Origin: RUG13409 sp045616985
GTDB taxonomy: Bacteria; Bacillota; Clostridia; Peptostreptococcales; Anaerovoracaceae
NCBI GenBank assembly: GCA_045616985.1
Contig: JAZLHU010000052.1
Coordinates: forward strand, 1-19,838
Reading direction: 5' to 3'
Length of the DNA: 19,838 nt
Part shown: positions 7,089 to 15,357 of the stretch, piece after piece
Position numbering within the stretch: position 1 is the first letter of the stretch
Layout of the letters: each line of letters starts with the position of its first letter
Translations under genes and position numbers: made by a program
Notes under the pieces: model-generated
Seen by the model: only the letters and a program-made list of their open reading frames with translations
Told to the model about the DNA's origin: nothing
The model's database searches: none

Positions 7089-8957
7089 TCAGTTGGTGCC
7101 GTTCAGGTACGGCAACGGATTATACGGTTCATCCTTGTATCTGATTTCGAAATGAAGATGCGGTCCCGAAGAAACGCCCGTGGAACCGACGTTGGCAATA
7201 TTTTGTCCCTGATAAACTGCATCGCCTTTCTTAACAAGAAGCTTACTGCAGTGTCCGTATCGGCTTGTATAAAGACCACCGTGATCAATGATAACAAGAT
7301 AACCGTAACCGCTCTGCCAGCCTGCAAAGGAAACTGTCCCGCCGTCTGCAGCATAGATCTTTGTTCCTGTAGGAGCGCCGAAGTCAACGCCCTGATGATA
7401 CTTTGAGGCACCGACAATACCTGTATTTCTTGAGCCGAAATAGGATGTGATCTTATATGTTTTTATCGGATAAATGAAAGAACCTGTACCCTTCTTCTCC
7501 GGAATCGGCTTTGTGCCCTGATAGTAAACCGCATCCACAGGATTTGATACCCTCTTGGCTTCATGGATCTTGCGGGAAACTTCTTCGCCGTTGACTCTTT
7601 GGATCTCTGCGATGATTTGGTTTTTACCCGTAACGCCTTCCGAAATCAATTCTGTTTCATCTGCATAGATCTCCGAATTATCTATATACCTGGTGCCAAA
7701 CTTTACATCCTCCAAAAAGGTTGCAATCTCCGTGGTGCGAATCGTCACAAGCGGGTGAACCTCTCCATCTTCGTTCTGTTTTGCGCTGCCTGTCACAAGG
7801 TAATTGTATGCATCGTCAGGATTCCAGATATCGCCAAGCTCAACGCCTACCTCTTCGACCGTAATTGCCTGGTCGTAGGTGATCTGTGTGTATTCTACAT
7901 CAGGAGCTTCGCCCGCAAAGCTGTCACGGATGCGTTGAAGAAGCTGATTTGCAACTGTGTCGCTCTCAAGAATAACCGCTTCTTTTGCATCAAGACAAAT
8001 TGCAAATGCCCGGACCTGAATATCCTTCATGTAGGTCAAGGTATTTAATATGTCATCCGGGCCGTCTATTTCAAGGTGAAGTCCATGTACCTGCTTAAAT
8101 TCAATATCTCTTTCAACATCAATATTGATGTTGGCGCCGGATGCCTCTGAAAGCTTATCGCCGAGGGCTTCTATTGTCTGATACACCTCCTGCTTGGAAC
8201 GGGTGATACCAAGCACTCTTCCGTAGTAGCTGTATTCATAACCGGACATTGATGAAACGGCTATCAGGATCACGGCGACTGTTGCAATAACAGCAGAGAA
8301 CCACTGAAAAACTGTTTTCTTATGGTCTTCAAGCCAGATCCGAAGGTCCCAGATGCAGTCCCAAATAAACAGGCAGACGGAACCAAAATAGTATCCGATG
8401 GTAATGAAGATATCAAGGAAGAAGAGGAGGATGTTCATAAAGTCGTCCCAAACGGCACAGATGAAATCCCAAAGGTTTTCCGGTATCTCTTCGAAGAAAT
8501 CCGTTATCGGCTGCCATGCATCGTGATAGACCCCGGAAATTAAAAGCTTTTTCTTTTCGTTGGTAATAAACGGCTGGCGGCGAATTTCCTTCCTGGCAGC
8601 CGAGATGCCTTTTATAAGCCTTATGGTCCTGTGAATAAAGCTTTCTTTTCTGATCGGCTTTACCTTACGCGCATTCAGCGCAGCCTTGGCTTTATACACG
8701 GTAATCTCAGAAGCCTCCTTATGGTGACGGACTACCTCTGCAGATGTGCCGGCTCTTGCGGCCTTGGCTTTATAATGCTCTTCTCTGGCTTTGGTGCGTT
8801 CTTCCTCCTGGGCTCTTAATGCTTCTTCAATGTCTGTTGCATTATAAAGCGTATCGCCCTTGCGGCGGCTTTGCTCTGCTCTTTTCTGGATGCCTTCCTT
8901 GGCCCATTGAGCGAATAGCTCTTCATCATTTAGTTGTAATTTTTTTTCTTCTGACAT
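7089..8957 (-). CDS. Membrane-anchored M23 peptidase with G5 domain
   Basis: 622-residue cell-wall hydrolase. Residues 1 to about 130 are charged and largely coiled-coil-like, probably cytoplasmic. A tryptophan-rich hydrophobic stretch (about 163-208) is followed by a clear membrane helix (about 217-236). Outside the membrane come a region of unknown fold, a G5 domain (about 402-482) and a C-terminal M23 peptidase domain with HQGVD (521-525) and HLHFE (600-604), the zinc ligands of LytM-type endopeptidases that cut peptidoglycan cross-bridges. No Sec signal peptide is present; the internal helix is the anchor. Ribosome site is weak (AAAAGA), and the gene starts 28 bp after the DnaD gene, so it likely depends on that transcript. 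Function as peptidase is firm from the motifs; substrate and timing are unknown. Confidence 0.9.
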   Translation of the reverse strand: MSEEKKLQLNDEELFAQWAKEGIQKRAEQSRRKGDTLYNATDIEEALRAQEEERTKAREEHYKAKAARAGTSAEVVRHHKEASEITVYKAKAALNARKVKPIRKESFIHRTIRLIKGISAARKEIRRQPFITNEKKKLLISGVYHDAWQPITDFFEEIPENLWDFICAVWDDFMNILLFFLDIFITIGYYFGSVCLFIWDCIWDLRIWLEDHKKTVFQWFSAVIATVAVILIAVSSMSGYEYSYYGRVLGITRSKQEVYQTIEALGDKLSEASGANINIDVERDIEFKQVHGLHLEIDGPDDILNTLTYMKDIQVRAFAICLDAKEAVILESDTVANQLLQRIRDSFAGEAPDVEYTQITYDQAITVEEVGVELGDIWNPDDAYNYLVTGSAKQNEDGEVHPLVTIRTTEIATFLEDVKFGTRYIDNSEIYADETELISEGVTGKNQIIAEIQRVNGEEVSRKIHEAKRVSNPVDAVYYQGTKPIPEKKGTGSFIYPIKTYKITSYFGSRNTGIVGASKYHQGVDFGAPTGTKIYAADGGTVSFAGWQSGYGYLVIIDHGGLYTSRYGHCSKLLVKKGDAVYQGQNIANVGSTGVSSGPHLHFEIRYKDEPYNPLPYLNGTN

Positions 8958-8985
8958 TAATCTTTTATTGAGTTAAAAGCAGATT

Positions 8986-10233
8986 TTAGTCTTTCAAAAA
9001 TTTGGCATAACACGAACACGTTGTGCCATCCTCCAGAAAGCCGGTATCCTGACAGTGCGGACATGAGTAGATCGGGTCCAGCGCATTGACCGGCCAGCCG
9101 TCGGCTTCAAGAAGGCTTCGCTTTTCGTTTTCAAGGCTTTGCTGTGTTTTCTTTATTTCATCAACACGTTTGCTGTCCTTTGCAAGAAGAGCCTGCGCAA
9201 GCTTGTAGCCGCAGTCCTTGAGCTGACCGCAGATATCGCCAAGCCGAGGGATCTGAGTGAAGATTTCTCTTCTGCGCTCCGAGGATCTTCTGGCATTTTC
9301 TTCGCGGAGGGCTTCGTAGCGTTTTTGTATTTGCGCATAAGTACTTGCTGCTGTTTTACCTGCGGCATCTATAAGCTCGCCTGCGGCATCAGCAGATTCT
9401 TTATACCAATTCCTTAAAACGGTATCTATATAATTGATGCTCGGATTTGAAATGCCTGTGGTCTTCTTGCATGCCTCGAGCACTTTATCCAAAGAAAAGC
9501 CGAGGTCGGAAAACCATTTACGCATAATGATTTTTTCCGGCTCACTTGGATTTCGTCTAAAGCCAAGCTCCTTGAATATTCTTTTGTAAATTTCGCTTTG
9601 CTTATCTGTATTATCAAGATACTCAAGAACAAGTCCCGCTGTCTTAAGATCCTTTTCGCGCCAATCAAGAAGCACTTTTTCAACATACCTGCACCGATTG
9701 CTTTTGCCGCGCTCCGTGCAATATTTGTAGCAAAGAACAATTACCTCCGGAGCAATGTCGAAGGCACTCATCCATGTTGCAATGACCTCTGCTTCGTTTG
9801 CTTCAAGAAGTCTTCCCGTAACCTGCTGAACATCTGCAAGAAGCCCGGAAAGGTCCACGCTGTCAAGGCGCAGATTTTGAGGCTTTGACGTTTGCGTCAT
9901 TGTATCTACTGCGCAGTGACCGAATACAACCTCCTTCAGATTGATGATCTCGACTGTATAGCTTCCTTCGCGTTCATCTTTTACATACTTTCTTGCAACG
10001 CCGAGGCTTGCCCAATAATCCCATGCCTTATCAACGGTGCTTTCGGAAACTGAAAGCTTCTTTGCAATGGCAAGGTTATCGATCGGGTCGTCGATTTGTG
10101 CATACATAAGTGCCAGCAGATAAACTTTTACGTATTCTCCCGGAGCATCCAGCATATACTCGCTGATGAAGAGATTATCCACCGGAGTATCATACAGAAA
10201 GTAATTTGTAATTCTTGTTTTTTTAAAATCCAT
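8986..10233 (-). CDS. DnaD-domain replication protein with cysteine tail
   Basis: 415 residues. An N-terminal winged-helix-like part (about 20-85) is followed by two DnaD-type domains (about 133-205 and 210-279; note YVEKVLLDWRE and YIDTVLRNWYKE, the YxxxxLxxW-like signature). A long helical linker follows, then a tail with CPHC (391-394) and CSC (406-408). DnaD proteins help open the origin and recruit the helicase loader in Firmicutes. The tail resembles the N-terminal zinc finger of DnaI/DnaC-type helicase loaders. The gene starts 17 bp after dnaB, with only a weak ribosome site (AAAAGAA), which fits coupling to dnaB. No AAA+ loader gene is in the window. The family is firm; the zinc tail as a helicase contact is inference. 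Confidence 0.85.
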   Translation of the reverse strand: MDFKKTRITNYFLYDTPVDNLFISEYMLDAPGEYVKVYLLALMYAQIDDPIDNLAIAKKLSVSESTVDKAWDYWASLGVARKYVKDEREGSYTVEIINLKEVVFGHCAVDTMTQTSKPQNLRLDSVDLSGLLADVQQVTGRLLEANEAEVIATWMSAFDIAPEVIVLCYKYCTERGKSNRCRYVEKVLLDWREKDLKTAGLVLEYLDNTDKQSEIYKRIFKELGFRRNPSEPEKIIMRKWFSDLGFSLDKVLEACKKTTGISNPSINYIDTVLRNWYKESADAAGELIDAAGKTAASTYAQIQKRYEALREENARRSSERRREIFTQIPRLGDICGQLKDCGYKLAQALLAKDSKRVDEIKKTQQSLENEKRSLLEADGWPVNALDPIYSCPHCQDTGFLEDGTTCSCYAKFLKD

Positions 10234-10250
10234 TTCTTTTGCCAGCGCAA

Positions 10251-11597
10251 TTACTGATTCGGCTGTTCTTTATTGTAGTTTGCAAACTTTGTAAACTGCG
10301 GCATCCACAGGAGCTTGATCGTTCCTGTTTCACCCATACGCTGCTTTGCAATAATAATTTCCGCAATGTTGGTGGGTTCCTGATCACGCTTGTAGTAATC
10401 ATCGCGGTAAAGGAACATTACCACATCGGCATCCTGCTCTATCGCACCTGATTCACGAAGGTCGGAGAGGATAGGACGCTTGTCGCCCTGACGCGATTCA
10501 ACTGCACGGGAGAGCTGCGAAAGAACAACAACCGGGCACTCAATCTCTCTGGCCATTTGCTTTAGGTACCTTGAGATCTGAGATACCTCCTGCTGACGGT
10601 TTTCGCCGCCGCCAAGGCCTTCTCCGCTCATCATCTGAAGGTAGTCGATGAGGATAAGCTCTATTTTCTTTTCCTGATTCATGCGGCGCACTTTATTTCT
10701 GAGCTCCATAACACCCAGACCCGGAGTATCGTCAATAATAATATCGGCATCAGCAAAGCGCTTTATTGCCTCCTGAACATTTTCCCAATGCTCCGGATTA
10801 AGATTGCCTACCCTGAGCTTTTTGGAATCAACGCGGGCTTCCATTGCAAGAAGTCTCAGTCCGAGCTGTTCTTTACTCATTTCAAGCGAAAACAACGCAA
10901 CTCTCTTCTTTCCCTTAAGCGCAATGTTTTGTGCAATGTTTAAAGCAAAAGCGGTCTTCCCCATGGACGGACGTGCGGCAAGGATGATGAGATCGGACTT
11001 TTGAAGTCCCGATGTCATGCTGTCAAGATCAATGTATCCTGTCTTAAGTCCCGGAAGCTGATGGCCGTTTGCTTCCGCCTGCTTGATGTTTTCAATATTT
11101 AAAGCCAGAACATCCTGAACCTTTGAATAGTCCGTTGTCTGACGTTTTTGCGCTATGTCGTAAATTGTGCTTTCCGCAGTATCAAGAAGAACATTACTTT
11201 CAATGTTTTCCTTGTAGCAGTTCTCAACTATGTTCGAGGATGACTTGATGAGCCTTCTTAAGATTGCCTTGTCTGCAATGATGTCTGCATACTGAGCTGC
11301 GTTTGCCGAAGTCGGAACCTCGCCCGAAAGCTGCGCAACATAAGCACGTCCGCCTGCGGCATCGAGAGCTTTTCTTGATTTAAGTTCCTCGGCAACCGTA
11401 ACCACGTCAATCGGCTGACCCTTGGCATTGAGGCTGAGCATTGCCGAATATATTTCCTTATGGGCATTGGAATAGAAGTCCTCGGCTTTTATTTTGCCTG
11501 AGACCTTGTACCATGCTTCGGGATCGATGAGTATTGCGCCGAGGACGCTTTTTTCCGCATCGTCGTTGTGAGGCGGGATTCGTTCTGTCTGTGCCAT
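10251..11597 (-). CDS. dnaB: Replicative DNA helicase DnaB
   Basis: 448 residues, full length for the bacterial replicative helicase that unwinds DNA ahead of the fork as a hexamer. The N-terminal DnaB domain spans about 8-110 (PPHNDDAEKSVLGAIL). The RecA-like C-terminal domain has Walker A ARPSMGKT (208-215), Walker B LILIDYLQ (314-321) and the arginine-rich LSQLSRAVE and SDLRESGAIEQDAD segments. No intein interrupts it. AAGGAAAAG precedes the ATG. It is preceded by rplI at 295 bp and followed by the DnaD gene; the rplI-dnaB order is conserved across Firmicutes. Confidence 0.97.
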   Translation of the reverse strand: MAQTERIPPHNDDAEKSVLGAILIDPEAWYKVSGKIKAEDFYSNAHKEIYSAMLSLNAKGQPIDVVTVAEELKSRKALDAAGGRAYVAQLSGEVPTSANAAQYADIIADKAILRRLIKSSSNIVENCYKENIESNVLLDTAESTIYDIAQKRQTTDYSKVQDVLALNIENIKQAEANGHQLPGLKTGYIDLDSMTSGLQKSDLIILAARPSMGKTAFALNIAQNIALKGKKRVALFSLEMSKEQLGLRLLAMEARVDSKKLRVGNLNPEHWENVQEAIKRFADADIIIDDTPGLGVMELRNKVRRMNQEKKIELILIDYLQMMSGEGLGGGENRQQEVSQISRYLKQMAREIECPVVVLSQLSRAVESRQGDKRPILSDLRESGAIEQDADVVMFLYRDDYYKRDQEPTNIAEIIIAKQRMGETGTIKLLWMPQFTKFANYNKEQPNQ

Positions 11598-11726
11598 AAT
11601 CTTTTCCTTGTATTCATTACTGAATGTGCTTTTTGCATCAATGCTTGCTATCCGCAGCCTTTAATGCAACGCTCCTGCTTGATAGCAATCCTTGTTGCAA
11701 AAGCATCATTCTTTAAATTGCTTAGT

Positions 11727-11873
11727 CCTGAAAACACGAGAAGCTGTTTTGAAGACATTTGGCGGAAGCCGGTTCTTAGCGATTGCCGAATGCAATGAAG
11801 GCAGAGCTTAGAACCGATGCTGGGGCCCAAATAGCGGGAGCGTGCCTGAGAAACAGCTGCTCGCGTTTTCAGG
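11727..11873 (-). repeat. Long imperfect hairpin element, copy B
   Basis: Fills the middle of the 295-bp rplI-dnaB gap. The outer arms 11727-11749 and 11851-11873 pair at 21 of 23 positions. Within them ATTTGG (11758-11763) can pair with CCAAAT (11827-11832), and CGGTTCTTAGC with GCTTAGAACCG, around a loop of about 23 bases. Read on the minus strand, the core (CTCAG, CGCTCCCGCTATT, GCATCGGTTCTAAGCTCTG, then AGAACCGGCTTCC and AAATGTCTTC) matches copy A read on the plus strand. The arms do not resemble those of copy A. It would be transcribed within the rplI-dnaB message and could attenuate or protect it. Confidence 0.75.
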
Positions 11874-11892
11874 GCTAAAATATGATAGCAAA

Positions 11893-12342
11893 TTAAAGCT
11901 CTTCAACATTAACTTTCACAACAGCTGTGATGCCCGGGAAGAGTTTCAGATGCGCCTCTGCCGGTCCAAGCTGTTTGATCGGTGAAGGAAGATCGATTTT
12001 CTTCTTGTCGAGTTCGATTTTATATGTTTCCTTGATTGCATCTGCAATGCTTTGGCTTGTGATGGCGCCGAAGAGACGTCCGCCCTCGCCGGCTTTGCTC
12101 TTGATGGTAAGAGGCGCCCCGGATTCAACCTTTTTCTTTATATCTTCTGCAACCTGTTTATCTATTGCGCGCTGTGCTTCGATTTCTGCGCGTTGTCTTT
12201 CCAAAACCTTGAGGTTGGCTTCGTTTGCTTCCATGGCAAGCTTTCTCGGGAAAAGCATATTTCTTGCATGACCATCGGATGCTTTAACAACTTCTCCTGC
12301 CTTACCGAGACCTTTAACATCTTTTAAAAGTATTACCTGCAT
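11893..12342 (-). CDS. rplI: 50S ribosomal protein L9
   Basis: 149 residues, the normal length. The N-terminal domain has the classic L9 signature (MQVILLKDVKGLGKAGEVV, then GHARNMLFPRKLA), followed by the long connecting helix (about 40-75) and a C-terminal rRNA-binding domain with GRLFGAIT. It binds 23S rRNA and helps keep the reading frame. AAGGGGGAT before the ATG is a strong ribosome site. It starts 12 bp after gdpP, so the two are almost certainly co-transcribed. Confidence 0.97.
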   Translation of the reverse strand: MQVILLKDVKGLGKAGEVVKASDGHARNMLFPRKLAMEANEANLKVLERQRAEIEAQRAIDKQVAEDIKKKVESGAPLTIKSKAGEGGRLFGAITSQSIADAIKETYKIELDKKKIDLPSPIKQLGPAEAHLKLFPGITAVVKVNVEEL

Positions 12343-12354
12343 AATGTATCCCCC

Positions 12355-14346
12355 TTAAATCATTTCCTTTTCTCTCATAATTGTTACCACTCCGGCAATG
12401 GCTTCCTCAGGGCTTTCATCCACCTGAGCTGCGGCAACGTTTTGATGTCCGCCTCCGCCCAGCGCCTCCATTATCACCTGCACATTTACCTTGCCGGAAG
12501 ATCTTGCAGACACAGTGGTTTTATCTTCTGTTCTGCCTGCAACAAAGGATGCTTCAACACCCTTCATATCAAGCAGCTCGTCGGCAACCTGTGCGACCAG
12601 CATTTGCATTGCACTGTCGCAATCCTTTGTATACGCAACTGCGATACCGTTGGAAAGCACTTCTGTGCTTGCAATGATATTTGACTTTTTTCTGAACATC
12701 TCAAGGTTAACCTTGAAGTATTCTTTTATGACCTGATTGTCTGCGCCGCAGCGTCTGAGCCAGGCGGCGGCATCAAACGTTCTTACGCCTGCGTTTGTTG
12801 TAAAGCTCTTGGTATCCAGCACGATCCCGGCAAGAAGAAGCTCTGCTTCAAACTTTGTAATGCTGCCCTTATCTCCCGAATACTGGAGAATTTCAGAAAC
12901 AAGCTCCGACGTAGAGGAAGCATACGCTTCCATGTGCACCAGATCGGCGCCTTCGATTGCGCCTTGTGATTTTCTGTGGTGATCGATTACCGCCAGCCTG
13001 CTTGCCTTTTCCGCCAACTCTGCAGACTCTGCAATTGCCGCCTTGTGACAATCAAGAACGATCACAAGCGTCTGCTCTGTAAGGTGCTCCAATGCTTCTG
13101 CCTGCGGGATAAAGTAGTAAGGATAAACGCCATCCTTTTCTCTTTGCGCACCCTCTTTAAGCGCTGCGTTGTACGCATCTTCTATTCCGTCGGACGGCTC
13201 ATCCAGAACAATTGCGGATGGCTTTCCCGTGTTTTTGCAAAGCGCATATATTCCAACTGCTGCGCCAAGTGCATCAAGATCCGGATTTTTATGACCCATG
13301 ATGAAGACCTGGTCCGAAGCTTCGATAAGTCTTGAAAGGGAGTGGGCAACGATTCTGCTTTTTCCCTTATTTCTCTTTTCGACAGTCGGAAGCGCACCGC
13401 CGTAGTACTCGGTCTGACCGCCCTTATATCTGAGAACCGTTTGGTCGCCGCCGCGTGCCTGAGCAAATTCCAGAGCATCGGATGCAGAATCCAGCAGCTC
13501 CGCATTATCTGATTCTCCGACTGCGATTCCGATGGAGAGCGACGGCGGAAAATCCGCTCCGGTGTTAATCTCGTGCATTTTGTTTAAGATCGGGAAAGCG
13601 GCCTTGCGCTGTTCTTCGAGATATTTCTGCTCAAAGAAAACGGCATACCTGCTGGATCTGAACTTGATTACAGCAGCATTCATATCATGTGCCCAGGCGC
13701 GGATCGTCTTATCAAGAAGTGCAATCATAGAGGACTGCTCATCAACAGGAACAGCTTCCAGTATTGCATCGTAATTATCTATCTCAATCATTGCAGCGCA
13801 CGGACGGGAATCAATGTAGAGCTGTTTAATGGTTTCGCGCGCGGTCACATTCTGCCAGAAGAGCATCATACCCTGACTGCCGTCGCTGCGGGTCACCGGA
13901 CGGGCACTGACTGAGTAGCACTTTTCGTCTGTATATATTTCTTCAATAAAATCCGGGTTATCAAAGAACTTGCCCACAAACTTTTTACCAGCCGTTTTAT
14001 TAAACTTTTCCTGCGAGTCAAAAACTTCAACAAATTTATCGTTGGCCCAAAGAAGATTTCCGTTCCCGTCAACCATGCTCATAAGAAGCGGGGCACCATT
14101 TTCGAATGCCTTTATCATATCGTCGGTTTCTTCTCTGAGGGATTTGATAATGGATTCGTACTTTTTCTCTGCGCCTTTTTCCGTAACATAGTAGTGGAAA
14201 AACATAACTCCAACGCTGGCAATCAAACATACCGCGCCCAGGACAACATTCTTGAAAATCATCAGAAGCACACTAAGTACCGCCATTACCGCAAAGTCAA
14301 TTACAATAATCGGCCTGATGCTTTCCTTGAGAACTCTTTTATCCAT
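12355..14346 (-). CDS. gdpP: Cyclic-di-AMP phosphodiesterase GdpP
   Basis: 663 residues from the chosen ATG. Two N-terminal membrane helices (about 12-51), a PAS-like domain (about 75-165), a degenerate GGDEF domain (about 175-310) and a DHH/DHHA1 phosphodiesterase (about 345-645). Catalytic metal motifs are visible: GHKNPDLDALG (351-361), LDCHK (431-435), VIDHHRKS (453-460), LDTKSF (510-515) and GGGGHQNVAAA (630-640). It hydrolyses c-di-AMP to pApA at the membrane and so affects cell wall and osmotic control. A 39-residue upstream extension is open but rejected: it crosses the promoter and a hairpin, while AGGGAGG stands 7 bases before this ATG. First gene of the gdpP-rplI-dnaB block. Confidence 0.95.
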   Translation of the reverse strand: MDKRVLKESIRPIIVIDFAVMAVLSVLLMIFKNVVLGAVCLIASVGVMFFHYYVTEKGAEKKYESIIKSLREETDDMIKAFENGAPLLMSMVDGNGNLLWANDKFVEVFDSQEKFNKTAGKKFVGKFFDNPDFIEEIYTDEKCYSVSARPVTRSDGSQGMMLFWQNVTARETIKQLYIDSRPCAAMIEIDNYDAILEAVPVDEQSSMIALLDKTIRAWAHDMNAAVIKFRSSRYAVFFEQKYLEEQRKAAFPILNKMHEINTGADFPPSLSIGIAVGESDNAELLDSASDALEFAQARGGDQTVLRYKGGQTEYYGGALPTVEKRNKGKSRIVAHSLSRLIEASDQVFIMGHKNPDLDALGAAVGIYALCKNTGKPSAIVLDEPSDGIEDAYNAALKEGAQREKDGVYPYYFIPQAEALEHLTEQTLVIVLDCHKAAIAESAELAEKASRLAVIDHHRKSQGAIEGADLVHMEAYASSTSELVSEILQYSGDKGSITKFEAELLLAGIVLDTKSFTTNAGVRTFDAAAWLRRCGADNQVIKEYFKVNLEMFRKKSNIIASTEVLSNGIAVAYTKDCDSAMQMLVAQVADELLDMKGVEASFVAGRTEDKTTVSARSSGKVNVQVIMEALGGGGHQNVAAAQVDESPEEAIAGVVTIMREKEMI

Positions 14347-14360
14347 CACAAAACCTCCCT
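14346..14360 (-). promoter_or_regulatory. Ribosome site fixing the gdpP start
   Basis: AGGGAGG (14360-14354 on the minus strand) is spaced 7 bases from the ATG at 14346. The longer open frame starting at 14463 has no comparable site. Confidence 0.75.
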
Positions 14361-14389
14361 GATTGAATAAGGGAACAAAAATACATATT

Positions 14390-14395
14390 ATTATA
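14390..14395 (-). promoter_or_regulatory. Probable -10 box of the gdpP promoter
   Basis: A perfect TATAAT reads on the minus strand in an AT-rich stretch 44 bases upstream of the gdpP ATG, downstream of the phosphatase terminator. A good -35 box is not evident at the usual 16-18-base spacing. Confidence 0.5.
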
Positions 14396-14433
14396 TCATA
14401 AAAGCAGCTATTTTGAGTAAAAAAGTTGTTTGC

Positions 14434-14462
14434 TGCCGTTCCGACCACGGGTCGATTCGGCA
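14434..14462 (-). other. Second hairpin behind the phosphatase terminator
   Basis: TGCCG (14434-14438) pairs with CGGCA (14458-14462) and CGACC (14442-14446) with GGTCG (14450-14454), around a 3-base loop and a 3x3 internal loop. On the minus strand a run of T follows only after about nine other bases, so it may be a backup terminator or a processing signal. Confidence 0.4.
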
Positions 14463-14512
14463 AAATAAAAAATTACGGCTGAATTTTGATGTTCTCAAAA
14501 TCCGGCCGTAAA
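14463..14512 (-). terminator. Rho-independent terminator of the phosphatase gene
   Basis: On the minus strand TTACGGC, a mismatch-containing middle and ATTTTGA pair with TCAAAAT and GCCGTAA (14473-14511) around GAAC-like loop bases. A T-rich run (TTTTTTATTTTG) follows at once. It lies about 17 bp past the phosphatase stop and insulates gdpP. Confidence 0.85.
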
Positions 14513-14528
14513 TCGGTGAATCCAGATT

Positions 14529-15083
14529 TTATACCTTCTCTATATTTGTGATTTTTTCTCCGGTCCATATGCCGGCCCAGCCATGTCCGTTTTTGCTCAT
14601 CCAGCTAAAGTAATCGCCGTGAGGATCTGAGAGTGCCTCCATGATGGCCATTATGGTGCCGCCGTGGGTCACGGTGTAGACCTCGTCCTGCTCAAGCGGG
14701 GCGATGGTTTCCCAAAACGCCTTAAGAACGCGCGCAGAAAAGTCTTTTTTAAGCTCACCGCCGGGAATTACATCCTCCTGATCGGAATCTGCCCATGCCT
14801 GAAATTTTTCAACGCCGGAAAGCTCCTCGAAGGATTTTTCCTCAAACTCTCCGAAGTTTATTTCCTTAAAGCCCGGAACCACGATCTGTTCTGCGTACGG
14901 AAACAGTATGCCGGCGGTTTCCCTGCAGCGCAGCATCGGAGAGACGAAAACCACTTCAGGTTCTGCGGGCAGCTTGCCAAGCTCTGCAATTCCTTCCGGA
15001 GCCAGATGCTGATCCGTCCAGCCGATAAACTGGTGCTTCATATTTCCCGGTGTCATTCCGTGGCGGTATAAATATATCTTCAT
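14529..15083 (-). CDS. Histidine phosphatase family protein (CobC/PhoE-like)
   Basis: 184 residues of the phosphoglycerate mutase-like histidine phosphatase superfamily. The phosphohistidine motif RHGMTPGN is at 7-14, the second catalytic histidine in THGG (139-142), the conserved SPMLRCRETA at 48-57, and INFGEFE at 75-81. The enzyme removes phosphate from small metabolites. Alpha-ribazole phosphatase is the closest named type by length and motif layout, but no cobalamin genes are near, so the substrate is unassigned. GAAAGGA precedes the ATG. It forms a single-gene unit: a terminator follows, and the divergent SLH gene starts 274 bp upstream. Confidence 0.87.
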   Translation of the reverse strand: MKIYLYRHGMTPGNMKHQFIGWTDQHLAPEGIAELGKLPAEPEVVFVSPMLRCRETAGILFPYAEQIVVPGFKEINFGEFEEKSFEELSGVEKFQAWADSDQEDVIPGGELKKDFSARVLKAFWETIAPLEQDEVYTVTHGGTIMAIMEALSDPHGDYFSWMSKNGHGWAGIWTGEKITNIEKV

Positions 15084-15199
15084 AATGCAAATCCTTTCAG
15101 TTTTAAAACCTGAAGTATATAAGGACCGCTGAAATCAGCAATATTTGGTTTATAAATTTTACCATTTTCATAATCAATCCAAGAATACCGTTTTATTAT

Positions 15200-15350
15200 A
15201 TATTTGTACAAAAGTGCCGTCAAGCAAGGTAGTACTGTTTGTTTGCGGGATACAAACCCGAAAACAAACCGGAATATCTTCGGATGGGGAAGGTGATCCG
15301 GGCACCTAATTATTTATTTAGGCCCCATCTGATAGTTATAACTTAGGAGG
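15200..15350 (+). promoter_or_regulatory. Folded 5' leader of the SLH gene
   Basis: The 274-bp divergent gap (15084-15357) contains two good hairpins before the SLH gene. Hairpin 1 (15237-15269) pairs GTTTGTTT with AAACAAAC and CGGG with CCCG. Hairpin 2 (15282-15330) pairs GGATGGGG with CCCCATCT and inside it AGGTG with CACCT. The ribosome site AGGAGG (15345-15350) follows. A possible promoter is TTGGTT (15145-15150) with CATAAT (15169-15174), 18 bases apart, but it is weak. I do not recognise a known riboswitch; a stabilising leader for an abundant surface-protein message is the simplest reading. Confidence 0.5.
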
Positions 15351-15357
15351 TTATAGA

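Noticed and set aside
14347..14463. 39-codon N-terminal extension of gdpP
   Set aside because: It runs through a TATAAT box and a hairpin and has no ribosome site; AGGGAGG fixes the start at 14346.
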